In this document: one piece after another, positions 37,107 through 46,690 of the stretch
Layout of the letters: the number at the start of each line of letters is the position of its first letter
Position numbering within the stretch: the stretch's first letter is position 1
Assembly (NCBI RefSeq): GCF_021369635.1
Contig: NZ_JAJNBZ010000003.1
Span: forward strand, 186,168 to 250,167
Length of the DNA stretch: 64,000 nt
Direction of reading: 5' to 3'
DNA from: Paenibacillus profundus
Lineage (GTDB): Bacteria > Bacillota > Bacilli > Paenibacillales > Paenibacillaceae
The notes under the pieces: model-generated
Databases searched by the model: none
Seen by the model: the letters and a program-made list of their open reading frames with translations, nothing else
Told to the model about the DNA's origin: nothing
Program-made: the position numbers and the translations under genes

Positions 37107-39119
37107 TTACACGATCATTCCGTACGCTTTGAATACGGCTAATACGTCGATATACTGCCAAGTTACCGTTCCATCCGTTATGTCGCCCGACGTTCGGGTC
37201 GGTGCGGTATTTCCGGAAGTGCCGGCTTTTGTACATTTATACACTTTTCCGTTTGCATTGACTAGCGCATTCACATTGTAAGCTGTGTTCGGCTGCCAGA
37301 CCGTCTTGCAAGCGCGGCCTGCGGCAACACAGACCCAACCGATATACTGTCCGCTGACCGCCATTTTGTTGCGAACCGTGTCACCGACTTTCCATGCCCC
37401 TCCCACTGGCGGAGCCGTCCCTTCGGTTTCCCGCACATTCCACGAGTTTCCCGTTTCGGTACTGCGTACGATATCACCGTTCACGAGCAGCACGCGATTG
37501 AACGACTCTTGCATCGCCTTGTTCATATTTCCTATCAAGATCAAGTTGGCAATGGATTCAGAGTCGATGTAGATGGCGGAATTCACTTTCGCTCCGTCAG
37601 AGGATTGCATGACATTTCCTTCGACAATCAACTGAGTCATATGCAGCTTCATCAAATTAATACCGCCATAATATCTGTAATTGCGCAAAATGTTTCCTTT
37701 TACTATACCTTGCTCCCAGTCTGTCCGGTAATCCGTTCCTTCCTTCGTCTGAGCCTCGCTCTCAATGAGGATCGAGCCCTTATTCGCGACGTTGCCGCTA
37801 ATGGAGAAGGCATCGTTGCATGCCGACCAAATGGCAACAAGGTATGACTGATCACCTTCAAAAAAAATGTTGTTATTCGCGATGATCGTCTGGTTGAACC
37901 CGCGAACATCGATTGCCTCCGATGGGGACGGATGCGTGCTTTTCAATTCATTTCCGACGATGGTGCACGTCTGCAATCCGTCTTCAAATGGAAGGGAGTT
38001 GGCACCCAGCAGGCTGATAATATGCTTGGAACGAACTTGTATGGAATTGCCGGTGACAGCGATTTGACGATGTTTGCTGGTCGAAGCTCCCTGGGCCCCG
38101 TCTGGCTTGCATTCCAGAAACACATCAGGCTCACCGTCAATTTCGACTACATTGTTCGCTATAACCAATTCCACTGCACCGTCGAACAGATCGATGACCT
38201 GCTTATGATTGGCCTTCATGGATCCCTTCATGACGTTGCCGGATATAACTACACGCCGACTATAGAAGTCCTGAACAACTGGTGTCGTACTCGGATTAGC
38301 CGTACTAATCTTCAGGAAGCGGTGTGCGTTGGCCACATCAAACAGATTGTCGGTTATTTGCACGTCGTAAGCACCATACATCTCAATCGCTTGCGGATCG
38401 ACCTGAAACCCATTATAGTCCCCGGTAAACGAACAGCGATGAATTCGTATTTTCGAGATGACCTTGCCGTTCTGGGGATCTCCCGTATATATCCGGGTTT
38501 GATCGAATAAGCAATTCTCGATCGAAATTCCAGTCCCCTCTGTTATCCACACGCCTGGATTCAAATACGTGCCGGAATTCGTCTTGCCGGCAAATTGGAT
38601 TCCGCTTATCATCGTATTGCTGCTCAGACTCAATCCGCCAATGATTACCGCGCCTTGACCGTAAATGAGAACGCCCTCCGGCAGCTTCGGAAAGTTCACT
38701 TCATAGCTTCCCGGCGGAAAATAGATGTTGCGCCCGACTTTCAACGCTTCCGCCAAAGCCTTCGTGTAATCATTGTCGGTATCTTGTTTGTACCAGGTGA
38801 CGTTTACTCCCCGCTCGATAAATTCCTGCAGGGGAAATGTGCCGCCCGGCTCCAACTCCGCCACGTCGTGCTGAAGCTTCGTCATGTCGTCACGCATGGC
38901 TGCCTGCTTGGTTCGTATTTCTTCCATGTGCTGTTGAACGGAAGCGATCCCGCTCTGCAGCGGGCCTAATCGTTCGTTCACGGTGCCGAGATCGTGCTTG
39001 ACTGTATCGATCACGCCATAGGCATTATCGATCCTGAATAAATTTTCATTATATTGGCCGCGGTTTAGAAAAAAACAATTCCATAAATTCAACTGAAGCT
39101 TATCCGTGTTCGAGCCCAT
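37107..39119 (-). CDS. Tailspike-like beta-helix protein with phage-type C-terminal modules
   Basis: 670 residues, no signal peptide or membrane segment. N-terminal 1-90 contains a head region (MGSNTDKLQLNLWNCF...) and a coiled coil. From ~110 comes the beta-helix entry DYTKALAEALKVGRNIYFPPGSYEVNFPKL, then at least ten coils with IxGNxx turns (ISGNVMKGS, VIANNVVEI, VTGNSIQVR, IVGNELKST). The last 110 residues have two modules resembling phage tail-fibre ends: GTAPPVGGAWKVGDTV... and WQPNTAYNVNALVNANGKVYKCTKAGTSG..TVTWQY. Such modules occur in polysaccharide-depolymerising tailspikes. In an EPS operon it may cleave or modify the polymer or be a phage-derived gene. ATG follows GAGGGGGAA. Confidence 0.75.
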   Translation of the reverse strand: MGSNTDKLQLNLWNCFFLNRGQYNENLFRIDNAYGVIDTVKHDLGTVNERLGPLQSGIASVQQHMEEIRTKQAAMRDDMTKLQHDVAELEPGGTFPLQEFIERGVNVTWYKQDTDNDYTKALAEALKVGRNIYFPPGSYEVNFPKLPEGVLIYGQGAVIIGGLSLSSNTMISGIQFAGKTNSGTYLNPGVWITEGTGISIENCLFDQTRIYTGDPQNGKVISKIRIHRCSFTGDYNGFQVDPQAIEMYGAYDVQITDNLFDVANAHRFLKISTANPSTTPVVQDFYSRRVVISGNVMKGSMKANHKQVIDLFDGAVELVIANNVVEIDGEPDVFLECKPDGAQGASTSKHRQIAVTGNSIQVRSKHIISLLGANSLPFEDGLQTCTIVGNELKSTHPSPSEAIDVRGFNQTIIANNNIFFEGDQSYLVAIWSACNDAFSISGNVANKGSILIESEAQTKEGTDYRTDWEQGIVKGNILRNYRYYGGINLMKLHMTQLIVEGNVMQSSDGAKVNSAIYIDSESIANLILIGNMNKAMQESFNRVLLVNGDIVRSTETGNSWNVRETEGTAPPVGGAWKVGDTVRNKMAVSGQYIGWVCVAAGRACKTVWQPNTAYNVNALVNANGKVYKCTKAGTSGNTAPTRTSGDITDGTVTWQYIDVLAVFKAYGMIV

Positions 39120-39215
39120 GTTGATTCCCCCTCACACCCAAGCAGTCGGGCTTCCTGCTATAAAATATGAGTGAGGAAGAAGAATGGTATAGTTATAACA
39201 CTATGGGCTTCCAGC

Positions 39216-41180
39216 CTATTTCGTCTGCTCCTCCAGCCAAGCTTGAAACATCAACACATCCCATAAATCGTACTGCCGATTTCGCTTGCCCTCCAAATGC
39301 TCCTTCCACCGCTGACGAATCGGCGCCGGATTCAAATATCCTTGCTGCTTTAACCTCGACTCGCTCAGCAAGTGCTCCGCCCATTCGCGCAGCGGTCCGC
39401 GCAGCCATGAACCGATGGGCACACTGAAGCCCATCTTCGGCCGATTCATGATGGTTTCCGGCACGTATTGATTCAATACCTGCCGCAACAGCCATTTCCC
39501 CTGACCGCCTTTGATTTTGTAGTTAACGGGCAGCTGCCAAGCGAACTCTACAATCCGGTGATCAAGAAAAGGAATGCGTGATTCCAGACTGACGGCCATT
39601 CCCGCACGATCGACCTTGACCAAAATATCATCCGGCAAATAACTGATCATATCCAAATACATCATTTCATTGGAGAAGTCGGAAAAGACATGATTCGGCA
39701 CCGTTTCAAACACCGTATTCAGGGCACCGCTTCCGATGACGATGGAATGATCTTTCCAATGCGAAATCATGTACCGGTAAAATTGGCGGGAATTCAAGTT
39801 GCTGTCTTTCATCAGTTCCGCCAGACGGTACATTTTGTCCCCCGCCGTGCCTGGCGTGGTAGCCCGTTTTCTGAGTGGAGACCACCAACGCGACAATTGA
39901 TTCCATGTGGATACCGGAATCGAGTGAATGAGCTTGGAAGCGCCGACGCGGCCGAACGCCGGCACTTTGTTTAATTTGCTCCATATATCCTGCGTGATGA
40001 AATATCGCTTATATCCCCCGAACAGTTCATCCCCTCCATCTCCGGACAAGCTGACCGTCACATGCTTGCGAGCGAGCTCAGAGACCAGATAGGTCGGAAT
40101 TTGGGAAGAATCGGAAAAAGGCTCATCGTATAGTTGCGGCAATTTGGGGATGACATCCAGAGCTTCTTGCGGCGTAACATACAGCTCCGTATGATCCGTG
40201 CCAAGATGACGGGCTACTTCCTTCGCATGCACCGCCTCATTGTATCCTTCCTCATGGAAGCCTATCGTAAAGGTTTTTACCTTTTGCGAGCTTTGCGCTT
40301 GCATGATGGACACGATGGTCGAGGAATCGAGCCCTCCCGACAAAAAAGCTCCGATCGGCACATCCGAAACCATTTGCCCCCGGATCGACTGGCGCAGCAG
40401 CGCATCCAGCTGCTTCACCGCCTCTTGCTCACTCATCCCCCTTGTGTTACCTTGACCCTTCTGAACCGCTTGTTCCACCGTCCAATACGACTGTATTTCA
40501 TGCGCTCCAGACTGCGTATCGTAAGTCAATATCGTCCCTGGCAGCAGCTTATAGCAACTTTGAAAGATCGTATACGGGGCGGGAATGTAACAATGCTGCA
40601 AATATAAGCCAATGGCATCCCGGTCGACATGCTTCACGAATTGGGGATGCGCCTGCAGTGCTTTTAATTCCGAACCGAACAGAAACTCATTCTGTTGTCC
40701 AATAGCATAATAGAGCGGTTTTTCCCCCATCCGATCCCGGACAAGATGCAATTTCCTATCCTTACGATCGTACAGTGCAAATCCGAACATGCCGATAAAC
40801 CGATGCACAGCACGGTACACCCCTAACTGTTCAATAGCTGCCAGCATCGTTTCTGTATCGGAATGTCCGCGCAATTGGGAATACAGTTCGGGCGCGCTTG
40901 ATTGAAGCCAAGTCTGGATCTCCTTGTAGTTGTATATCTCGCCATTAAACACGATGACATAGCGGCCGCTGGGAGAGAGCATCGGTTGTCGTCCGTGTTC
41001 GGACAAATCGATAATGGACAGTCTGCGGTGGCCGAGCCCTATGGTTCCATCTTCCCCCCACCATCCGCACGCATCCGGTCCGCGATGGACGATTCGGTCC
41101 GTCATATCTTTAATCGTTGCTTCCATCTTGGCCATAGTCAGTGGTGCATTCCGAGCGACAACTCCGACAATTCCACACAT
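39216..41180 (-). CDS. asnB: Glutamine-dependent asparagine synthase-type amidotransferase
   Basis: 654 residues. Cys2 (after Met removal, N-terminal nucleophile) and class II glutaminase domain (1-~210: CGIVGVV, DRIVHRGPDACG, GHRRLSIIDLS, FNGEIYNY), then the ATP-pyrophosphatase domain with SGGLDSS (about 281-287) and SLSGDGGDELFGGYKRY. AGGGGAG precedes ATG 41180. Within an EPS operon containing uronic-acid genes, it more likely amidates a sugar acid or makes a peptide-like decoration than free asparagine (inference, compare WbpS-type enzymes of O-antigen clusters). Confidence 0.9.
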   Translation of the reverse strand: MCGIVGVVARNAPLTMAKMEATIKDMTDRIVHRGPDACGWWGEDGTIGLGHRRLSIIDLSEHGRQPMLSPSGRYVIVFNGEIYNYKEIQTWLQSSAPELYSQLRGHSDTETMLAAIEQLGVYRAVHRFIGMFGFALYDRKDRKLHLVRDRMGEKPLYYAIGQQNEFLFGSELKALQAHPQFVKHVDRDAIGLYLQHCYIPAPYTIFQSCYKLLPGTILTYDTQSGAHEIQSYWTVEQAVQKGQGNTRGMSEQEAVKQLDALLRQSIRGQMVSDVPIGAFLSGGLDSSTIVSIMQAQSSQKVKTFTIGFHEEGYNEAVHAKEVARHLGTDHTELYVTPQEALDVIPKLPQLYDEPFSDSSQIPTYLVSELARKHVTVSLSGDGGDELFGGYKRYFITQDIWSKLNKVPAFGRVGASKLIHSIPVSTWNQLSRWWSPLRKRATTPGTAGDKMYRLAELMKDSNLNSRQFYRYMISHWKDHSIVIGSGALNTVFETVPNHVFSDFSNEMMYLDMISYLPDDILVKVDRAGMAVSLESRIPFLDHRIVEFAWQLPVNYKIKGGQGKWLLRQVLNQYVPETIMNRPKMGFSVPIGSWLRGPLREWAEHLLSESRLKQQGYLNPAPIRQRWKEHLEGKRNRQYDLWDVLMFQAWLEEQTK

Positions 41181-41194
41181 TCGATATAACTCCC

Positions 41195-41218
41195 CTTTAA
41201 GTGCGTGTTCAACCTCAT
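41195..41218. repeat. Dispersed repeat, half copy
   Basis: TTTAAGTGCGTGTTCAACCTC between wzy and asnB. Confidence 0.45.
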
Positions 41219-42606
41219 TAATGAATTAAGTTCATCTTCCAGCCGTTATTGGCTGCTGTTCTGTGCCGGTTTATATTCGTAAACATGAGCACAAGTCCTA
41301 ATCCGATCAAGTACGTAAAGGCGGATTGATAGGCCATCTGCGGATCGCTGTACATGATGCGAAACGCGAAATACAGTATCCAATGAACCCGGTAAATGAC
41401 AATAAACCAGTTTTTGTTTGCCGAAAATATCCGTTCCATAAAAATAAGCAAACCGCCAAAAGCGAATCCGAGAATAGCGACACCCGCAATCCCCAGATTG
41501 AAGTAACCGAAGGAGACGAAATCGACAGGCGTTGTACCTTTTGTTTGGAACATCCACGTATTCAGCTCGGACACCGTCTCCGGGAGATTAAGCGGGATGA
41601 GCCGGGACGGCACCAGATGGAGCACGCCAAGCGGGATGTCCACGAAGAACCGATACATGTTCTCATACGGAAACGTCTGAATGGCATTCGCTAACGTCAC
41701 ATATGGGAATGAGAACTCCAGCAACACTTTAGAAATAATGTTGCCCGCTTCCGATCCGATGTTGGACATCTGGTTCCCGACGCCTTCGGGATAAATAAAA
41801 TAATTAAAAATTTGTTTTCCAAACAAGACGATAAGGACGAAAAAAAACCCAAACCCGAAGATGAGTTTGATATTCCATGCTTTATTTCTGACGACGTTGA
41901 CCAGCGGGAACGTAATTAAATAGGAGACCATCTCCATTCTTCCTGCTTTATGAAACAGCAGCACCATCGACAAGCCGAAGGTCAGCACAAAACATAAACG
42001 TGACCACGAGCGAATGCTGGAACGCTCTGCTTCCTTCGCAAGCGCAAAAAAACATAAGGAGGCTACCATAATGAACGTCGATAAGTTTTTGAAAAACAAC
42101 CATTTCGATTCAATAAAATCGGTGCCGGAACGAAGCAAGATCGCATACTCGAACAATTTGGACCATCCGCCGATGGAGGACGTATAAATGACAAAGCTTA
42201 TTAAGCCGATACAGGCGATCACAGCGGAAGCGGCAAACATACGGCTCTCTGGAAATAGTTCCTTCTTATCGGGTCGTTCCCGCTGCATGTCGTCAGCCTG
42301 GCCCTGGCGAAATCGCGAGCATGCGGAATATCCGGCCACGATGAACAGATACCCGATCAGACTGCACAATGATGCGTAGAAGTATGAGGTTGAAGAGAAG
42401 GAGTTCATAAGAATCCAACTCCAGCTATCCAACTCTTCAGGAAGTAAAAAAGCGCAATAGATCGGGATGACACTGAAGCACATAAAATAAATGCCGCTGA
42501 CAGCAAACAAAAAGTCAAACGGGCCATTTCTTTTTTTTCGAACATGTTCAGTGACCAGGATGACCCCTCCGAGCAGTATCGCAACAGGTACGGCCAGCCA
42601 CCCCAT
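41218..42606 (-). CDS. O-antigen/EPS polymerase (Wzy-like)
   Basis: 462 residues with about ten to twelve hydrophobic helices and a large loop near 280-330, the layout of Wzy polymerases. Sequence is poorly conserved, as usual. FHKAGRMEMVSYLITFPLVNVVRNK in the middle is typical of the O-ag_pol_Wzy group. ATG 42606 follows GAGGGGAGG; a longer frame to 42687 overlaps the upstream glycosyltransferase. Links repeat units delivered by Wzx. Confidence 0.82.
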   Translation of the reverse strand: MGWLAVPVAILLGGVILVTEHVRKKRNGPFDFLFAVSGIYFMCFSVIPIYCAFLLPEELDSWSWILMNSFSSTSYFYASLCSLIGYLFIVAGYSACSRFRQGQADDMQRERPDKKELFPESRMFAASAVIACIGLISFVIYTSSIGGWSKLFEYAILLRSGTDFIESKWLFFKNLSTFIMVASLCFFALAKEAERSSIRSWSRLCFVLTFGLSMVLLFHKAGRMEMVSYLITFPLVNVVRNKAWNIKLIFGFGFFFVLIVLFGKQIFNYFIYPEGVGNQMSNIGSEAGNIISKVLLEFSFPYVTLANAIQTFPYENMYRFFVDIPLGVLHLVPSRLIPLNLPETVSELNTWMFQTKGTTPVDFVSFGYFNLGIAGVAILGFAFGGLLIFMERIFSANKNWFIVIYRVHWILYFAFRIMYSDPQMAYQSAFTYLIGLGLVLMFTNINRHRTAANNGWKMNLIH

Positions 42607-42622
42607 TCTTGTTTTCCTCCCC

Positions 42623-43717
42623 TCAAATGGCAACAAATAAATCCGTATACTGGTCCACAATTCGTTCAATATCAAATTTTTCTGCATGGGTTCGCAGCTT
42701 CATAAAGTCAGAAGGATCAGGGGAAGTCAATTTGGCATAAATGCCGTCAGCCAATTGCTCGGCATCTCCGATCGGCACCACTTTCCCGTACGTTCCTTCT
42801 TCCAGCACGTCCGGAACACCTGCACAATTGGTAGAGACGATCGGAAGACCGAGCCCCATTGCTTCCAGCAAGACGTTCGGCAAGCCTTCATATTTGGAAG
42901 ATAAAATAAACAAATCAGATTGTCTCATATACATATACGGATTCTCAACAAAGCCCGCAAAATCGATATGCTCCCTAATGTTAAGCTGCTGTGCCAGCGC
43001 ATTAAGCCTCTCATATTGACTGCCGGTACCTAAAATAATCATCCGGCAATCCATGCGCTGATGAACGATTGCGAATGAATGGAGCAATGTGATGTGGTCT
43101 TTTTGCTCTTCCAAACGTCCCACATTTAAGATGACCGGCATTTTTTTATCCGATAACCACCTATGATTGACCTGTTCCTGCGCATACTTCCGAATTTCAT
43201 GCAGTACGACCGGATTGTGAATAATCGTAACTTGTTGCGATTGGATCTGTTCATTAGACTGCAAAATATCGTTCTTCATATCATTCGACAGGGCGATAAT
43301 CTGATCGGCCCTAGGATAATACCATTTGTATAATAGCCGGTGCAGCTTGCCGCGGCGCTTCAACTCCTGGCTGGGCATATTGGCCTCGCGTACGATGATT
43401 TTCGGGTTCCCCTTCAAGAACGGCTTAATCGCCAACAACGCGATGTTCAAATGCATTAACGTAGACATGATGACATCCGGCTGAATACGATTGATTTCAT
43501 TGACGAGTTTGATCACGCTGTAACGCACTTGGGAAATGCCTAAATCGGTAACTGCTATATCCTCCGGCAAGTGGGATACAAATGGCCCGTGCAAAGACAG
43601 CGTCATAAAGCACGGGCTGATTCGATCCCGATCGATATGCTTCAATAAATTGACAACGACTCGCTCTGCACCGCCGCCATGCAAATTGGGAGTAATAAAA
43701 AGCACTTTTTTCTTCAT
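42623..43717 (-). CDS. Glycosyltransferase family 4
   Basis: 364 residues, GT-B. VLFITPNLHGGGAERVVVNLLKHI, PDVIMSTLMHLNIAL, VIHNPVV-like donor loop, ILNVGRLEEQKDH and E-x7-E in KYEGLPNVLLEAM. AAAGGAGC before ATG. Between capK-like and wzy genes. Confidence 0.92.
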   Translation of the reverse strand: MKKKVLFITPNLHGGGAERVVVNLLKHIDRDRISPCFMTLSLHGPFVSHLPEDIAVTDLGISQVRYSVIKLVNEINRIQPDVIMSTLMHLNIALLAIKPFLKGNPKIIVREANMPSQELKRRGKLHRLLYKWYYPRADQIIALSNDMKNDILQSNEQIQSQQVTIIHNPVVLHEIRKYAQEQVNHRWLSDKKMPVILNVGRLEEQKDHITLLHSFAIVHQRMDCRMIILGTGSQYERLNALAQQLNIREHIDFAGFVENPYMYMRQSDLFILSSKYEGLPNVLLEAMGLGLPIVSTNCAGVPDVLEEGTYGKVVPIGDAEQLADGIYAKLTSPDPSDFMKLRTHAEKFDIERIVDQYTDLFVAI

Positions 43718-43733
43718 ATCCAGCTCCTTTTGG

Positions 43734-45098
43734 TCATGCCATCACATGGGAAATCAAGTAGCGATATTTCCCTGAAGCTTGCGGAGATATAGCCTCAACG
43801 TGCTCATATGTAATATCGCAGCCTTCACCAAGCACAGCCTTGAATTGATCGTCAATCATTTGGATTTCAGCTTCATATCCGCTTAAGCCGACTTCGGGAT
43901 GTTTCAGCACAACGAAAACTTTCACTCGTTCAACCGTTTCTTGTATGATTTGATATTGTTTGACCCAATCTTGGTAGAAGAAGAGCTGACTGAAATAGGT
44001 CCCTTGAATTTTTGTTCCGTTCGCGTTAATAAATGTATCGCATATTCTGCCGGTAACTTCTTTGAGCAGTTTGAACGGCCTTCCGCAGGTGCAGCTCTCA
44101 TCAGACCAGACGCCCAGATCACCGATACGATATCGTATTAGCGGCATGGAAAAGTTGCATAAAGGCGTAACGACAATCTCCCCGACTTCATGCGGTGCGG
44201 CTGGCGTCCCATCCTCCCGCAGCACTTCTACATAATGGGTAAGTCCAGATACGTGCAATCCCTTATGCTGCTCACACTCACAGGCAATATCACCCACTTC
44301 GCGCGATCCGTACCGGTTGTATACTTTGGTCTGGAAGACGTCTTCAATCGTTTGCCGCATATGCGGAAACAATACGCCAGCCGTCGTCATAATCGAATGA
44401 GGATGATGGATTGAGACTTGATGATGTTCGATATATTGAGCCAGCTCATATATACTTTCCACATAGGCCAGGATTTGCTTCGGTTTGTATTCATTAATGC
44501 TATGGACCGCCATTTTCACCCGTTCTTTATCCATGCGATACGCATTAATCCATCGTTCATTACGCATCCATCTTCCAACATAAGTTCGCATCGTTTCTTT
44601 GCCGATGAGCAGGTCGCGCATCGATCCCCATAAGCGTATTTGCCGGTCTCCCGGCACCCGACCCGTCCACTGGTCATAGAGTAATTTCAACGACAGCATC
44701 CAAGACATCGTATCCTCGTCTTGAATGAACCGGATCGGCTCTCCCGTTGATCCCCCGGAAGTTTCTTCGAACCATTTCCGCTCCTGTATATCTTCCGATA
44801 TCAATTGCCCGTAATGTTCTCGTATGATCTCTTTCGTCAGCAGCGGAATTTGCATAAAACGGGGCCAATCGATGACATTGTGATGAATAAGTTCGTTCAC
44901 ACCGATGTTGTCGCGATAGAAGGGAACGTGCTTGCAAGCATGCTTAAGCAATGCGCTCATCTTCGCATGCACATATTGCTCGTATTCCTCAGGCGCGAGC
45001 CATTGTTGTTGATGCAGCGTTTTATATTTGCCAAACACATCTTTTTGTCTATACATCCGAATTCGAGTCAACCCTTTTTTCAGCGGATTCAACACCAT
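43734..45098 (-). CDS. CapK/PaaK-like adenylate-forming enzyme
   Basis: 454 residues. Phenylacetate-CoA ligase superfamily: AMP-binding P-loop ETSGGSTGEP (about 112), MTTAGVLFPHMRQTIEDVFQ, YGSREVGDIACECEQ, YRIGDLG and a Cys-rich CTCGRPF near 330. Members in capsule loci (CapK, WbuB-like) are thought to activate an acyl or amino acid for polymer decoration. The start is set at ATG 45098; the frame is open to TTG 45125, and either overlaps the flippase gene by 50 bases or more, implying coupling. Confidence 0.85.
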   Translation of the reverse strand: MVLNPLKKGLTRIRMYRQKDVFGKYKTLHQQQWLAPEEYEQYVHAKMSALLKHACKHVPFYRDNIGVNELIHHNVIDWPRFMQIPLLTKEIIREHYGQLISEDIQERKWFEETSGGSTGEPIRFIQDEDTMSWMLSLKLLYDQWTGRVPGDRQIRLWGSMRDLLIGKETMRTYVGRWMRNERWINAYRMDKERVKMAVHSINEYKPKQILAYVESIYELAQYIEHHQVSIHHPHSIMTTAGVLFPHMRQTIEDVFQTKVYNRYGSREVGDIACECEQHKGLHVSGLTHYVEVLREDGTPAAPHEVGEIVVTPLCNFSMPLIRYRIGDLGVWSDESCTCGRPFKLLKEVTGRICDTFINANGTKIQGTYFSQLFFYQDWVKQYQIIQETVERVKVFVVLKHPEVGLSGYEAEIQMIDDQFKAVLGEGCDITYEHVEAISPQASGKYRYLISHVMA

Positions 45099-46398
45099 CA
45101 ACTTCTTCTCTTCCTTTCTCTGCAAGTAAGCTGCGTTTACGCGAGACGATCAGCATAGACGCAACCAAACCCATATTCATCACAACTCCCACCAAGCTAT
45201 ATAGCGCGATACTCAGCAGCGGGCTGCTATATACAAATCCGCTGAATAAGGCCGCCACTCGAAGTAGAAGCGAGATAATCTCATACACTAGCAAATGCTT
45301 CTGCAAATTATAGAGCTGGCCGGTTACAAAGGCAGGCGGCATAAAGAAATTGACAAACCACCAGCAAACCATCCACCGGGCATATTCGCCTGCTTCGTAC
45401 CACGTTCCTCCGAGCGCGAATGCGAATAATTGCGGCCCGAACACTACAACAATGAGCACAGGGATAATACCGGCGCCAATCAGCGCCAAGGTCGTCTTCT
45501 TCAATAAACCAAATAGGGGCATTCCTTGATTTTGCATATCTGATGCCTGTTGAAAATAAACGTTGCGAACCGATTCGCTTATGACATGAATGGGAAGCTG
45601 CAGCATGCGAAGAGATAATCCGTACAGCCCAACGACAGCCGGTCCGAAGAACACGGCCAGCAAGAAGGGGGTCATGTTTTGAGCCACCGAATTCAATATC
45701 GTCTGCGGCATGTTATACAACGGATACTGTTTAAATTTACGGGCTTGCTCCTTCATCGTCGCCACGTGCGTTTCTTGAATGAACTTTGCTTTGTCCTCTT
45801 TCCATACTTGGAAGAACAGCACTCCCGTAGCGATCATTTGACCTACGAACTGCCCGAGAACAAGCCCAATCGCCCCCCACCCTGTCACACCGCCCGTCAT
45901 TTGCATGCCCGTAACACCCGTGGAACGAAAGATTTGCGATATGGACTGTCTTTTATATTTTTTGTTCCGGGTGCACCAATAGCTTAAGCATTGATAGCCT
46001 CCGATAGAAAATACGGTAAGCGGCAGCCATACCGTCCACACTACATCCATGCGGGGGACGTCAAACCAATTGCCGATATACGGTCCGATAATAACCATTA
46101 GAAGACCAGTGCACAACGTTGTGAGCAGCAGCGCAATCATCGACACATTTACGAGATTCACGCTTTCTTTTTCCCGCTCAGGCACGACAATAGACATTTC
46201 ATACTTCCAACACGCTGTCACGGAGAACAAGCTGACAAATGCCGTATATATTGAAAAAACTCCGAATTGTTCCGGCGTATAGAGTCTGCTTAGCAATGGG
46301 GCCGCTGCAATCGTAATCCCCTGTGACAGCGCGGTTCCCGACATTAGAACGGCTGCATTTTTGAAAAGCTTGCTTTTAGGGAGCGCCAATATGGACAA
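45049..46398 (-). CDS. Polysaccharide repeat-unit flippase (Wzx)
   Basis: 449 residues, about 12 to 14 hydrophobic helices, MOP superfamily. NAAVLMSGTALSQGITIAAAPLLSRLYTPEQFGVF is the typical first helix pair. Moves undecaprenyl-linked repeat units to the outer leaflet. The start is a TTG at 46398 with AGGTGT eight bases upstream; a second TTG lies three codons on. Highly charged C-terminal tail (KGREEVDGVESAEKRVD). Confidence 0.9.
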   Translation of the reverse strand: MSILALPKSKLFKNAAVLMSGTALSQGITIAAAPLLSRLYTPEQFGVFSIYTAFVSLFSVTACWKYEMSIVVPEREKESVNLVNVSMIALLLTTLCTGLLMVIIGPYIGNWFDVPRMDVVWTVWLPLTVFSIGGYQCLSYWCTRNKKYKRQSISQIFRSTGVTGMQMTGGVTGWGAIGLVLGQFVGQMIATGVLFFQVWKEDKAKFIQETHVATMKEQARKFKQYPLYNMPQTILNSVAQNMTPFLLAVFFGPAVVGLYGLSLRMLQLPIHVISESVRNVYFQQASDMQNQGMPLFGLLKKTTLALIGAGIIPVLIVVVFGPQLFAFALGGTWYEAGEYARWMVCWWFVNFFMPPAFVTGQLYNLQKHLLVYEIISLLLRVAALFSGFVYSSPLLSIALYSLVGVVMNMGLVASMLIVSRKRSLLAEKGREEVDGVESAEKRVDSNSDV

Positions 46399-46690
46399 AT
46401 TTCAACACCTACAATCTAATGTATTTGCATCGATCCGAAGAATGCTTGTAAAACAAAGTACGGCGTTAAATCGCTTTAACTTCATACCTTGCCTGACAAG
46501 CCGTCATCATGCAGACTGGGGCATCAAACCCCTCCTCACGCCACACCCTCGACGACGAACGTCTAAGGCCCCAAGCTTACCCACAGCATGGCCGAGTGCC
46601 TACAATGATATAGGTGTAGTAGGCATTACCTTACGAAAGTTTACGAAAGTTTACGAAAGTCCCTTAGTGGACTGACCCTTTTGAGCACGA
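46399..46690 (-). ncRNA. Structured intergenic RNA after cpsD, candidate EAR-type element
   Basis: Between the BY-kinase gene and wzx, 290 bases contain no gene but many self-complementary arms on the minus strand: TGCCTAC/GTAGGCA (46589-46625), GGGG tttgatg CCCC (about 46519-46533), CTTGtcaggCAAG (46490-46502), GTTAAA gcga TTTAAC (46464-46479) and a GGCC/GGCC pair. The GC-rich core at about 46470-46600 includes GAGGGTGTGGCG. EAR RNAs of Bacillus eps operons, which prevent premature termination, sit at this same spot after the kinase gene. Identity with that family (Rfam RF01735) is inference from position and structure. Confidence 0.5.
46632..46661. repeat. Three tandem TTACGAAAGT units
   Basis: TTACGAAAGT three times without spacing, 30 bases, just downstream of cpsD. 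Confidence 0.9.
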
